64,000 nt of DNA from positions 5,222,001 through 5,286,000 of the forward strand of contig NZ_NETK01000001.1 in NCBI RefSeq assembly GCF_002343915.1. Direction: 5' to 3'. A program made the translations under genes and the position numbers. The notes under the pieces are model-generated. The model saw only the letters and a program-made list of their open reading frames with translations, did no database searches and was not told the DNA's origin. Shown piece after piece: positions 25,684 to 34,245 of this stretch (position 1 is the stretch's first letter; the number at the start of each line of letters is the position of its first letter). The DNA is from Nannocystis exedens. Lineage in GTDB: Bacteria; Myxococcota_A; Polyangia; Nannocystales; Nannocystaceae.

Positions 25684-26391
25684 TCAGCGGACGTTCTTCT
25701 TCGGCCACAGCCGCGAGTTTCGCATCGCCTGCTGCACGTCGATTTTGAAGTTCTCGCGCTCGTCGCGGCTGGTGAGCTGGACCAGCGCATCGACGAGCAC
25801 GGGGAACGTGTAGGGCGACGGGTTGACCATCAGCAGCCACTCGCGGATCTGCTCGCGCATCATCACGCCGGCCTCGCTCGCGGTCTTGCCCGCGCGGATG
25901 AGGTACGACGTGAACACGCTCTGGACCTCGCGGAGCACCGGGCCGAGCTCGCCGAGCATCAGGCGATCGACCTCGTCCTCGGGCTCGGGCACCGGCGCCG
26001 AGCCGGCCGACATGCTGCTCTCGGCGGACGAGCTGCCGATCGACGAGCGGAGCCCGGCGAGCCTGCTCTTCAGGACAGCTCGCACCGAGGGCTGGGCCGA
26101 GTCGCGCTCGAGCATGATGGTGAGGGTCGCCTCCTCGCGGACGGGGACGATCATCATGCGGGCGGTGTGGAACGTGATCAGCAGCTCCTCGATGGGCGAG
26201 CCGACGGTGGCCGAGGCGACGACCATGCGGCGGACCGTCTTGGCGATGTCGGTCGCGGTCGCGGCGTCGAAGTTGCTCTCGCTGGCGGTGTAGCCGCCGT
26301 CGACGGTCGCCACCAGCGAGCCGCGGACGCCGGGGAGCCGGTCGAGTTCCTCGAGGAGGCTGACTAGCTGGCGGTTCGGCTCGGCGCTCAT
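25684..26391 (-). CDS. Roadblock/LC7-domain protein
   Basis: This 235-residue soluble protein has an N-terminal roadblock/LC7 domain (about 8-105): LVSLLEELDRLPGVRGSLVATVDG, then VGSPIEELLITFHTARMMIVPV. A linker (about 118-135) and a helical C-terminal region (about 138-235) follow. Roadblock proteins such as MglB act as GTPase regulators in polarity and motility. The ATG overlaps the stop of the upstream response-regulator gene by four bases (ATGA), so the two are translationally coupled and probably form one complex. No GTPase gene is adjacent. Confidence 0.82.
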   Translation of the reverse strand: MSAEPNRQLVSLLEELDRLPGVRGSLVATVDGGYTASESNFDAATATDIAKTVRRMVVASATVGSPIEELLITFHTARMMIVPVREEATLTIMLERDSAQPSVRAVLKSRLAGLRSSIGSSSAESSMSAGSAPVPEPEDEVDRLMLGELGPVLREVQSVFTSYLIRAGKTASEAGVMMREQIREWLLMVNPSPYTFPVLVDALVQLTSRDERENFKIDVQQAMRNSRLWPKKNVR

Positions 26392-28186
26392 CGTTTGGTA
26401 TCGACTCCCATAATCGCGTCGCGGATGGCCTCCGGGTCATGTCCCGGCGCGATGGACAGCACCGCCGACGTGGCACCCATGCCGACCATGATCATCTGTT
26501 GGCCGCTGGCCGAGCGGGCGATCACGCCGTCGAACACGTGATAGCCGAGCGTGCGGGCGATGCGAGCGGCGCCCCGCATGTAGAAGCCGGCGAGCGTGAC
26601 GACGGTGCTGTTGTTGCGCATGTCCTCGGCGATCACCTTGCCGGTGCTCGAGATGATCGCCACCCCGTTGACGCCCTCGAACTGCCAGAACTGGCCGAGC
26701 ATCAGCTCGCGCGTCTCCGGGTCTTCGAGCAGGTCGACGGTGTTGGCTTTCTTGATCGGCCGGGCGTCGGGGCGCGCGGGTTGAGCCGCGGGGGCGCGCG
26801 TCACCCCCGACCCCTGGCCCGGCGGGATCGTCGTGGTGCGCACGGCGGGGATCGACGTCGGAGTGGCGCGCGCCGGCACGGCCGGGATCGAGGCCGGAGT
26901 GGCGCGCGCCGGCACCGAGGCCGGGGTGGCCCGCAGGGCCGGCACCGACGTCGGCGTGCCGCGAGCGGGCGTCGGCATCGCGGGCTGCGCCACGCGGCGC
27001 TCGAGCGTCTGCACGCGGCGGCGCAGCACCGGCACGCCGTCGTTCGACGGCTCGGGCGCACGCTCGCCCGAGCGCTCGGACGACGACCGCTCGGGGAGGC
27101 GCTCGCCGGAGCGCTCGGACGACCGCTCCGGCGCGCGGGACGGCGGCGCCTTCGGGCTGCGCGCCTCGATCTCCTCGTCGTCCTGCGGCAGCGCCAGATC
27201 GTCGATGCGAGCGATCGCCGAGTCGGCCACGCTCGCCATGTCGACGTCGTCGGGCCGCACGTCGGAGGCCCGGCGCAGGCCGCTGCCGCCGTGCGACGGC
27301 GAGCTCGGCTGCGACGACGGCGGGGCCGAGCGCGCGGGCGAGGTCGCCGGCTTCGGCATCGGCGCTCGCGTCGGCCTCGCCTCGGCGACCGGGCGCGGCG
27401 GCGGCGTCGGCTCCGGCTCGGGCGGCGGGGGGCGGCGCGCGGCTTCTCGTCCTCGCGCTCCTCGACCGTCTCGTCGGTCTGGCCGAGGATGCCCTCGTCG
27501 GCCTGGCGCGCGGCCTCCATGAGCAGGTGCATGCTCGAGCGGACGATCGTGCGAGCGGGCGGCGAGCGGAACAGGTTCTCGCGGAAGCTGCCGCGGCCGA
27601 CCGACAGCATTTTGTAGAACGCCTGCTCGCCGCGCATCTCGCCCCACTGCGCGTGGACGATGTCGCCGTGCTCGATCCACAGGTAGCCGGTGCCCTGATG
27701 CGTCGTCAGCACCACGGCCTTGTCGCGGCCCGAGCCGGCGACCATCTGCACGTAGTCGAAGAACTCGACCTCGATCTGGTTGCCGTAGAAACCCTTGCGG
27801 ATCCCGCAGGCCTCGATCGCCTTGACGAGCTTGTCGAGGTCGATCGGCTTCTCGACGATCCGCACCGAGCCGCCGCCCTCGTACTGCCCGCGGAACTCCG
27901 GGCTCAGCGCCTCGACGATCAGCACCACCGGGATCGACGGGAAGTAGCTGCCGAGCCACTGAAGCAGCTCGGCGCCGTCGCCCGAGGTCGTGTGCAGGTC
28001 GCACAGCACGACGTCGAACAGCTCGCGGCGCAGGCGATCGATCGCCTCGCGCGAGCCGCTGGCCGAGGCCGCGACGTGCCCCTCGTGCTTCAGCCGGCGC
28101 TCGATCGCCGCCTGCAAGAGCATGTCGTCGACCACGACGAGGGTGTGGATCACGGCGGACGACTTCGGCTTGGCGTTCTGCGGCAC
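26388..28186 (-). CDS. Response regulator - PATAN - roadblock protein with apparent frameshift
   Basis: A receiver domain (about 14-125) has acidic residues DD at 20-21, the phosphoacceptor D63 (LCDLHT) and K113 (VEKPID). It is followed by a PATAN (DUF4388-like) domain (about 130-205; GTGYLWIEHGDIVHAQWGEMRGEQAFYKML). At about 27425-27445 the frame moves by -1, near a run of six C on the coding strand. In the new frame a Pro/Arg/Ser-rich disordered linker leads to a C-terminal roadblock domain (FWQFEGVNGVAIISSTGKVI). Joined, the protein would be 599 residues. PATAN and roadblock domains often occur in two-component proteins that control polarity. The shift could be a sequencing error, a real mutation or slippage. 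The stop overlaps the start of the downstream roadblock gene. Confidence 0.78.
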
Positions 28187-28562
28187 GCGGCTCCCTATCT
28201 TACTCTGCGCGCCCTTGCGACAGGGCTTTTATGCAACCTAGGACCGGCCTCGGGCCCCGTGCGCTCGGGCCATGGTGAATCCGCCATGTTCTCGCGGCTT
28301 CAATCCGGCAAACTGGATCGGTTTTGAGCTTTTCACGGCCGTCCGAGGAGCCAGCAAGTGTAGCTCCCTCGGACGGCCGCGGGTGTGAAGCGCCCCACGA
28401 AGTGGGCTGACGTTCGGTGCAAGTGGGGGGCGTGATCGCGCGCAAACGATGTTAGCTTCCGCATAATACAAAACGATGTTCAGTTTCGGCGACTGTTCTT
28501 TTTGGATGCGGGCTTACAAAATCGTCCTTCCCTGTCCCCAAGCCTTGGCCTATCCTGCCGCC
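28187..28562. other. AT-richer divergent intergenic region with strong hairpin
   Basis: A stable stem forms from CGGCCGTCCGAGG (28339-28351) and its complement CCTCGGACGGCCG (28367-28380), separated by about 15 bases. Further right, AAACGATGTT occurs twice (near 28443 and 28472) around an AT-rich GCATAATAC. Local composition is lower in GC than the flanks. The gap carries promoters for the response-regulator gene and the Fis-type HTH gene; no exact promoter was assigned. Confidence 0.55.
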
Positions 28563-28781
28563 ATGCGCCTCATCCTCGAAGATCTGAACCTCAATGCCGC
28601 CGAACGAATGCTTTGCGTGGAAGCGCTCAACGCCGCCGGCAGCATCGTCGAAGCCGCTCAGCTGCTTGGAATCACCCGCCACGCCCTCAAGCGTCGCATT
28701 ATCAAGCACCGCATCGAGTGGCCCCGCCCGAACAGCACCGTGGCGAGCGATTCCGCCGCGGTAAGCGTTTCGGCTAGCTGA
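28563..28781 (+). CDS. Stand-alone Fis-type HTH protein
   Basis: ATG 28563 gives 72 residues: MRLILEDLNLNAAERMLCVE, then the Fis/NtrC-C-terminal helix-turn-helix AGSIVEAAQLLGITRHALKRRI. It consists of the DNA-binding module alone, without AAA+ or receiver domain. It ends in a short Ser/Ala tail. Such single-domain Fis-like proteins may act as nucleoid or transcription factors. The gene is monocistronic with its own AT-rich leader and a canonical terminator (28824-28850). Confidence 0.8.
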   Translation: MRLILEDLNLNAAERMLCVEALNAAGSIVEAAQLLGITRHALKRRIIKHRIEWPRPNSTVASDSAAVSVSAS

Positions 28782-28823
28782 CCTCCTGGGCCTCGGAGCC
28801 TCCTCACCTCCGACGCCCCCGAC

Positions 28824-28858
28824 CAGCGCGTGACCCCCGGTCACGCGCTGTTTCCGTT
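28824..28858 (+). terminator. Rho-independent terminator of the Fis-type gene
   Basis: CAGCGCGTGAC-cccc-GGTCACGCGCTG gives an 11-bp perfect stem at 28824-28850, followed by TTTCCGTTT. It is the best canonical terminator in the window. Confidence 0.85.
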
Positions 28859-29346
28859 TAAGCGGGCTGTTCGGCGCCGAGGGCTCCGATTCCGCGTCCT
28901 GCGCACGTTTTTGGCGTGGCGCGATCGGAAGGTCGAGGCCGGGCGGACGGCGCTTCGAGGGGGGCGGGAGATCTCACGGGGATCTCTCCAAGTTTTTTCC
29001 GGATCCCAGAGTGTGGGTGTCGTTTCGCCATTCCGAGCGGTCGGGCGGGCGGACGGCGGGAGAGCCATGTTCGCCGGAATGGTCGAAAGTGCGCGGTCGA
29101 CGAACAGTGTTTGGCAGATTTGTTGGAGCTTCGCCGCTGCGCGAATCGGCGCGCTGTCGGTTCAGCGTGAACTGAAAAAGCAGTTTTACTTCACTGCAAT
29201 TCCAGTGAGCGTGAACAACAGTTCGGCTCGCTGACGAAGGGCCCGAAGCCGCCGTTGCGAGGCGACAAACCGCGCATCCCGCCACCCGAACCCCCCGGGC
29301 CGGCGCTCAGAGACGCGCTGGCTGATTCACCAGCTCCCCAGCGAGC
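28859..29346. other. Intergenic, AT-richer, inverted repeats
   Basis: No gene is supported. Between 29158 and 29215 are short inverted repeats (TTCAGCGTGAACTGAA, CACTGCAATTCCAGTG) in a lower-GC patch. They could be operator-like or a remnant of acquired DNA. Possible frames here have compositions unlike the surrounding genes. Confidence 0.4.
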
Positions 29347-29592
29347 TCAGAGGTCCGAGTCGTCGTCGTCGCTCAAGATCTCCGCTTGTGCGCGCTCGAT
29401 CTGCTCCGCGAGCGAACGCAACGCCTCCTGCACCTCCGGCGCGGCGTCGGGCACGCAGAGCTCAGGGCGTCGCAACAACTCGAGGACACTCGTCCAGCCG
29501 GACAAGAAAGCCGCGAGCTGCGGCCCGCTCAGCCCCTCCGTGCGACCGAGGAGCAACTGTTGGACGAGCATGTGGAGCGGTAACGCGGGCAA
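29347..29592 (-). CDS. Unknown small protein
   Basis: The frame is 81 residues from TTG 29592, or 74 from ATG 29571. It reads as a compact helical protein: HMLVQQLLLGRTEGLSGPQ, PEVQEALRSLAEQIERAQAEI, ending in acidic DDDDSDL. No signal peptide or known domain is recognised. It is divergent from the serine acetyltransferase gene, 78 bp away. Coding is supported by composition and the acidic, helical end; function is unknown. Confidence 0.5.
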   Translation of the reverse strand: MPALPLHMLVQQLLLGRTEGLSGPQLAAFLSGWTSVLELLRRPELCVPDAAPEVQEALRSLAEQIERAQAEILSDDDDSDL

Positions 29593-29670
29593 ACCTGCAC
29601 CAGCTTAAACCCGGTCCGCGCGCGACGCCAAAAAACCACATGCCGCGTGGAGACGGCCCCCGCTTGGACT

Positions 29671-30687
29671 ATGGTTCTCGCCGTGAACGACCACGAACGC
29701 CGGCTCGCGAGCGTCGTCGAGGGGGTCCTCGAGTCGTACCGCGACCACGGGAACATCAACCACATCGACGGCAACAACCTGCCCGCCCGCAGCGAGGTCT
29801 CGGAGCTGCTCGACGACGTGCTGTCGATCGTGTTCCCCGGGTACTTCAACTACGAGCCGCTCGACGACCTCACGGTCCGTTACTTCGTGGGAGCCCGCTG
29901 CGCCCGGATCTTGCGCCGCCTCGAGCAGGTCGTGAGCCGCTCGCTCGCCGTCGATTGCACCGGCCGCCGGCCCGCCGACGAGATCGCCCAGGCCGCCCAC
30001 GAGCACGCGCTCGACCTGCTGCAGGCGATCCCGTCGATCCGCGCCGCCCTCGCCGCCGACGTCCAGGCCGCCCTCGCCGGCGACCCGGCGGCCTGCAGCG
30101 ACGCCGAGATCATCATGAGCTACCCCGGCGTCACCGCGATCGCGGGCCACCGAATCGCCCACCACCTCTACCGCAGGCGCGTGCCGCTGCTGCCCCGCAT
30201 GATCGCGGAGATCTTGCACAGCCGCACGGGCATCGACATCCACCCCGGCGCGACCATCGGCCGCAGCTTCTTCATCGACCACGGCACCGGCGTGGTGATC
30301 GGCGAGACGTCGGTGATCGGCAACCGCGTCAAGCTGTATCAGGGCGTCACCCTCGGCGCGCTCTCGGTCAAGTCGCGCGAGGTCGGGCGCAAGGTCCAGC
30401 GCCACCCGACCATCGAAGACGATGTCACCGTGTACGCCGGCGCGACGATCCTCGGCGGCGACACGGTGATCGGCCGCGGCTCCACCATCGGCGGCAACGT
30501 GTGGCTCACGCGCAGCGTCCCCCCGGGCACCACCGTGGTCCTCGACACGCCGACGCTCCGCTTCTTCGCCCTCAACGGCGAGAAGAACGGACTGGAGAAG
30601 AACGGACTGGAGAAGAACGGACTGGAGAAGAACGGGCTCGAGAAGCACGCTCTCGAGAAGAGCGGCGACAAGTCTGGAGCGCCCTGA
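29671..30687 (+). CDS. cysE: Serine O-acetyltransferase (CysE/EpsC-type)
   Basis: ATG 29671 (or GTG 29683) gives about 338 residues. The N-terminal helical domain (about 5-150) resembles EpsC-type serine acetyltransferases. It is followed by GHRIAHHLYRR (His near 165) and a left-handed beta helix (HPGATIGRSFFIDHGTGVVIGETSVIGNRVKLYQGVTLGA). The enzyme transfers acetyl from acetyl-CoA to serine for cysteine synthesis. No cysK is adjacent. The C-terminus carries an unusual tail of about five EKNGL repeats ending EKSGDKSGAP; this is beyond the beta helix and may affect assembly or CysK docking, since the normal C-terminal Ile is absent. Confidence 0.9.
   Translation: MVLAVNDHERRLASVVEGVLESYRDHGNINHIDGNNLPARSEVSELLDDVLSIVFPGYFNYEPLDDLTVRYFVGARCARILRRLEQVVSRSLAVDCTGRRPADEIAQAAHEHALDLLQAIPSIRAALAADVQAALAGDPAACSDAEIIMSYPGVTAIAGHRIAHHLYRRRVPLLPRMIAEILHSRTGIDIHPGATIGRSFFIDHGTGVVIGETSVIGNRVKLYQGVTLGALSVKSREVGRKVQRHPTIEDDVTVYAGATILGGDTVIGRGSTIGGNVWLTRSVPPGTTVVLDTPTLRFFALNGEKNGLEKNGLEKNGLEKNGLEKHALEKSGDKSGAP
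30580..30660 (+). repeat. 15-bp in-frame tandem repeat
   Basis: GAGAAGAACGGACTG recurs about five times and encodes EKNGL units at the C-terminus of the serine acetyltransferase. The last two copies are diverged (EKHAL, EKSGD). Confidence 0.9.
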
Positions 30688-30746
30688 ACGCCGCGGTGAG
30701 CGCGCGCATTGACCGTGGCTCGACGGCGAGCCTACGCTGGTCGCGC

Positions 30747-31160
30747 ATGCAGACTGGCAATAAAGAGCGGGTGATCGCGGTGCTGGACGCGTTCTGTCGC
30801 AAGGACCTCGACGTCGCGGCCGACTACTTCGCCGAGGACGCGACCCTGACCAACAACACGGTCACCGTCGTCCACCGCGGCCGCCCGGCGATCCGCGCCC
30901 ACCTGGAGCGCTGGCACACGATGTTCTCCGACGCCGCGGCCCACAGCATCGAGCTGCTCGAGGCCGGCAACACGATCGTCGGCATCTTCTACGGCGAGGG
31001 CACCAACACCGGCCCGATCGGCGACAAGCCCGCCACGGGCAAGCGCTACTCGATCAGGTACTGCGAGATCTACCACTTCGGGCCCGACGGGAAGATCGTC
31101 GCCAACGAGGCGTTCTTCGACCAGCTCACCATGCTCCGCCAGCTCGGCCTGGCGACCTGA
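30747..31160 (+). CDS. SnoaL/NTF2-like small protein
   Basis: This 137-residue protein has the SnoaL/ketosteroid-isomerase fold pattern: helix KERVIAVLDAFCRKD, then YFAEDATLTNN, RGRPAIRAHLERW and a beta sheet ending YCEIYHFGPDGKI. The fold serves isomerases, cyclases and ligand-binding proteins in a cone-shaped pocket. Acidic residues in the pocket cannot be assigned to a reaction. It starts 59 bp after the serine acetyltransferase stop and may be co-transcribed, but no metabolic link is obvious. Dispersed hairpins follow. Confidence 0.82.
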   Translation: MQTGNKERVIAVLDAFCRKDLDVAADYFAEDATLTNNTVTVVHRGRPAIRAHLERWHTMFSDAAAHSIELLEAGNTIVGIFYGEGTNTGPIGDKPATGKRYSIRYCEIYHFGPDGKIVANEAFFDQLTMLRQLGLAT

Positions 31161-31179
31161 GGAGGCCGAGAGCGCAGGT

Positions 31180-31217
31180 GGGACATGTCCCAAACGACAT
31201 GTCCCACATGACATGTC
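31180..31217. repeat. CATGTCC hairpin cluster between convergent genes
   Basis: The perfect palindrome GGGACATGTCCC (31180-31191) is followed by GACATGTCCC and ACATGACATGTC. The cluster fills the 64-bp gap between stops at 31160 and 31225. Confidence 0.75.
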
Positions 31218-31224
31218 GCTCCGG

Positions 31225-32085
31225 CTAGCCTTCGGTCTCGCGCGGGCGCAGGCGGATCCGGCCGGTCAGGGCGTCGCGGACGATGCCCTTGGTGTCCTCG
31301 TCGAAGTTGCCGGTGACGATCGAGCGCATGTAGGCGCGCTCGGTCGGCTCGCTGGCGGCCCAGCGCAGCGACTTGCCCTTGAGGCGGCCGAAGTTGAACA
31401 CCGGCTCGTTGTCGCGCCAGATGAAGCGACGGGCGCCGTCGACGTAGCCGGCGCTGGTGATGTTGGAGACCTCGTGCAGGGCCTCGATGTCGAGGCCGAG
31501 CTCGCCGTAGCGGTCGAGCTGACCGGCGAACACCTCGAGCGTGGCGATCGTGTCGGCCTCGGCGCCGTGGGCGTCGACGAACTCTTTCTCGCAGTAGAAG
31601 CGCATCGCCGCGGTGAGGTTGCGCGGCTCCTTCTGGTGGTAGATGACCTGGGCGTCGATGACGCGCACGCCGGACAGGTCGAAGGCCTTGCCGACGCGGG
31701 CGAACTCGGTCTGCATCACCCGCACGTCGAAGCGGCCGATGTTGAAGCCGGCGAGGTCACAGCCGCGGAGGTAGGCGAGCAGCTCGTCGGCGATCTGACC
31801 GAACGTCGGCTTGTCGGCGACGTCGTCGTTGGTGATCCCGTGGATCTCGCTGGCCTCGATCGGGATCCGCACGCCGGGGTTGATCCGCCAGGTGCGCGGC
31901 GGCTCGACCCCGCGCTCGGCGCTGAGGCGGATCATCGAGATCTCGACCACACGATCGAGCGCCGGGTCGGTACCCGTGGTCTCGGTGTCGAAGAAGATGA
32001 GCGGCCGCTTGAGTCCGCGGAGGAACTCGGCGAAGCGCGGACCGAGCTGTTCCACCGTCGGGATGGGCATGCGTGGACTGAGCAT
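31225..32085 (-). CDS. DnaQ-family 3'-5' exonuclease
   Basis: This 286-residue protein (or 281 from ATG 32070) carries the DEDD exonuclease motifs: FDTETTGTDP (Exo I), FNIGRFDVRVM (Exo II) and HGAEADTIATLEVF (Exo III, His-x-x-x-x-Asp form). It is similar to the Pol III epsilon subunit and to oligoribonuclease/RNase T-like nucleases. It is larger than epsilon because of a C-terminal extension (about 190-286). It may proofread or degrade RNA/DNA ends. No polymerase gene is adjacent. Confidence 0.88.
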   Translation of the reverse strand: MLSPRMPIPTVEQLGPRFAEFLRGLKRPLIFFDTETTGTDPALDRVVEISMIRLSAERGVEPPRTWRINPGVRIPIEASEIHGITNDDVADKPTFGQIADELLAYLRGCDLAGFNIGRFDVRVMQTEFARVGKAFDLSGVRVIDAQVIYHQKEPRNLTAAMRFYCEKEFVDAHGAEADTIATLEVFAGQLDRYGELGLDIEALHEVSNITSAGYVDGARRFIWRDNEPVFNFGRLKGKSLRWAASEPTERAYMRSIVTGNFDEDTKGIVRDALTGRIRLRPRETEG

Positions 32086-32185
32086 GGCGACGCGTGGGGT
32101 TATACCCGGAACTTCCGGCGACGGGAGGTGGGCTTCTGATCTGGCTCAGACCAAGCCCGCCGGCGCGCGGCGCACTCGCGCGGCG

Positions 32186-33202
32186 CTACGGGACGACTTC
32201 CAGCACGGTCTTGCCGACCGAGCGCCCCGACTCGAGCAGGCGGTGCGCGGCCTGAACCTGGTCCCAGGGCATCGTGGTGGTGCGCGTGCCCAGCAAAACC
32301 CCCTGGTCGAGGAGATCGGCGACCCGCGCGAGGATCGCCCCCTGGCGCGACGGGGCGGCCGCGAAGAGGGGGCGGGTGAACATGTACTCGAAGGAGATGT
32401 GACCGCGCTTGCGGAACAGCGGACCGAGGTCGAGCGGACCGCTCGGGGCGACGATCCCGCAGACGTGGCCGAAGGGCCGCACGACCTCGAGCACCTGCGG
32501 CAGGTTCTGCATCGGCTGGACGGTGTTGAGCACGAGGTCGACCCCGTCGTCGCCGCCCTCCCGCAGCTGGGCGAGGAGCGGCTTCGTGTGGTCGATCACC
32601 GCGTCGGCGCCCAGCTTGCGACACCAGGCGGCGCTCTCCGGCCGCGAGGCGGTGGCGATCACGCGGAGGCCGCACACCTGGCGCGCGATCTGGATGGCCA
32701 TGGAGCCGACGCCTCCGGCGCCGCCGACCACCAGCAAGGTGCGCGCGTGCTCGCTGCTGCGGTCGGTGGGGGTGACCCCCATGTTCTCGACCAGCGCCTC
32801 CCAGGCGGTGAGGGCGGTCAGCGGGATCGCGGCGGCATCGCGGTGAGACAGGGTTTTGGGGCGATGCGCGACGATCCGCTCGTCGACGGCGACGTACTCG
32901 GCGTACGAGCCGGGGCGGGCGACGTTGCCGGCGAAGTAGACCTCGTCACCGACGCGGAAGTGCTCGACTTCGCTGCCGACCGCGATAACGACGCCGCTGG
33001 CGTCCCAGCCGAGGATCAGCGGCGGCGACGGGACGGGGCTGCCCGGCGAACCGCCGCGCCGGACCTTGGTGTCGACCGGGTTGGTGGCGGTGGCGTGGAC
33101 GCGCACGACGAGGTCGCGCGGGCCCGGCTCGGGCTCGGGGACTTCGACGAAGACCTGCAGGACCTCGGGGCCGCCGTAAACGCTCTGACCGATCGCTCTC
33201 AT
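32186..33202 (-). CDS. Zinc-type alcohol dehydrogenase family / NADPH:quinone reductase
   Basis: ATG 33202 gives 338 residues of the MDR superfamily. A GroES-like domain (about 1-125; RVHATATNPVDTKVRRG, LGWDASGVV) is followed by a Rossmann domain with VVGGAGGVGSMAIQIARQ. The zinc ligands of alcohol dehydrogenases are absent, so a quinone/enone reductase type is more likely. NADPH reduces alpha,beta-unsaturated carbonyls or quinones in this subgroup. The ATG overlaps the stop of the HEAT-repeat gene upstream by four bases, so the two are coupled. Confidence 0.88.
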   Translation of the reverse strand: MRAIGQSVYGGPEVLQVFVEVPEPEPGPRDLVVRVHATATNPVDTKVRRGGSPGSPVPSPPLILGWDASGVVIAVGSEVEHFRVGDEVYFAGNVARPGSYAEYVAVDERIVAHRPKTLSHRDAAAIPLTALTAWEALVENMGVTPTDRSSEHARTLLVVGGAGGVGSMAIQIARQVCGLRVIATASRPESAAWCRKLGADAVIDHTKPLLAQLREGGDDGVDLVLNTVQPMQNLPQVLEVVRPFGHVCGIVAPSGPLDLGPLFRKRGHISFEYMFTRPLFAAAPSRQGAILARVADLLDQGVLLGTRTTTMPWDQVQAAHRLLESGRSVGKTVLEVVP

Positions 33203-34245
33203 GGCAGCGTCGCCGAGGGGTCGAGCTTGATCGCGCCGCTGGCCGCGCTGCCGCCGCTGACGGGCTTGGCCGGCGGGCTCGGCTCGGGCGAGGTCGGCCG
33301 CGCGGCGTTGGTGATCGGTCGCCCGGCCTTCTTGGCGGCCTTCTCGGCGGCCCGCCGCTTGCGCAGCATGAGCTCGGCCTTGCGGGCGATCCGGTGGCTC
33401 TTGCGATCCTTGGCGAGAGACTCGAGCTCGGGCAGCCAGATGATGCCCTCCGGATCGATCTGCTCGAGCGCGAGGAAGGCCTGCAGCCGGACCTCGCGCT
33501 CGTCGTCGCTGAGCGCCTTGATCAGGACGTCGCGCGACTTGGGCAGGCGCAGCATGCCGAGCGCCTGGACGGCGGCGGCGCGCAGGTCCCAGTCGGCGTC
33601 GAAGGTGCTCGAGTAGAGCTCGGGGAACAGCTCCTCGCCGTTGCGCGCGAACCCGGCGGTGCGCGCGGCGGCGATGTTGACCTCGGAGTCCTCGTCCTTG
33701 AAGCCCCGCCGCAGGCCGTCGACGTTGTAGGGCGCGCCGGCGTAGCGCATGACCTCGACGAGCTGCTTGCGCACCTTGGGCGAGGCGTCGAGCGCCACCA
33801 ACGCGGCGGCGCCCTCCTGCCAGTCGCCGCCGGTCAGCGGCAGCGCCTCGACGAGGGCGCAGCGGACCTTGACGGGATCTCGGCTCTGAAGGAGCCTGCG
33901 CAAAAGGACAGGCGCGACCCTGGGATCCTGCAGCTCGCCGGGCGAGAAGAACACGGCGTCCTCGACCTTGCGGTCGGGCTGCAGCGCCTCGAGGCGAGCG
34001 AGCCGCGCCGGGTCGGAAGCCTGCATGGCGGCGACGCCGATGGCGACGCGGTCGCGCCAGTCGACCTGCACCTGGGCAGCGACGCCGGGGGTGGTGGTTG
34101 CGGCTGGCCCGGAGGACAGGTTCTTGGCAGCCGCCGGCGCACCCGGCGACGCGGGCGCGGTCGTCGGCGCTGCGCGCGAGGGTGCGGGCGCGACGGGCGC
34201 GGCGAACGCGAGGGCGGCGACGGTGAAGGCGACGATGATGGCCAT
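33199..34245 (-). CDS. Secreted HEAT-repeat protein
   Basis: This 348-residue protein has a hydrophobic start MAIIVAFTVAALAFAAPVAPA, consistent with a signal peptide, and an Ala/Pro-rich spacer (about 20-58). HEAT-like helical repeats run from about 60 to 290, for example LQDPRVAPVLLRRLLQSRD and LRAAAVQALGMLRLPKSRDVLIKAL. A basic Ala/Lys helix (about 285-310) and a Pro/Ser tail follow. HEAT repeats scaffold protein interactions. Overlap with the reductase gene implies joint expression; the functional link is unknown. Confidence 0.78.
   Translation of the reverse strand: MAIIVAFTVAALAFAAPVAPAPSRAAPTTAPASPGAPAAAKNLSSGPAATTTPGVAAQVQVDWRDRVAIGVAAMQASDPARLARLEALQPDRKVEDAVFFSPGELQDPRVAPVLLRRLLQSRDPVKVRCALVEALPLTGGDWQEGAAALVALDASPKVRKQLVEVMRYAGAPYNVDGLRRGFKDEDSEVNIAAARTAGFARNGEELFPELYSSTFDADWDLRAAAVQALGMLRLPKSRDVLIKALSDDEREVRLQAFLALEQIDPEGIIWLPELESLAKDRKSHRIARKAELMLRKRRAAEKAAKKAGRPITNAARPTSPEPSPPAKPVSGGSAASGAIKLDPSATLP

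Noticed and set aside
28830..29234. 134-codon frame after the Fis-type gene
   Set aside because: It starts inside the terminator hairpin and has no domain or conserved composition.
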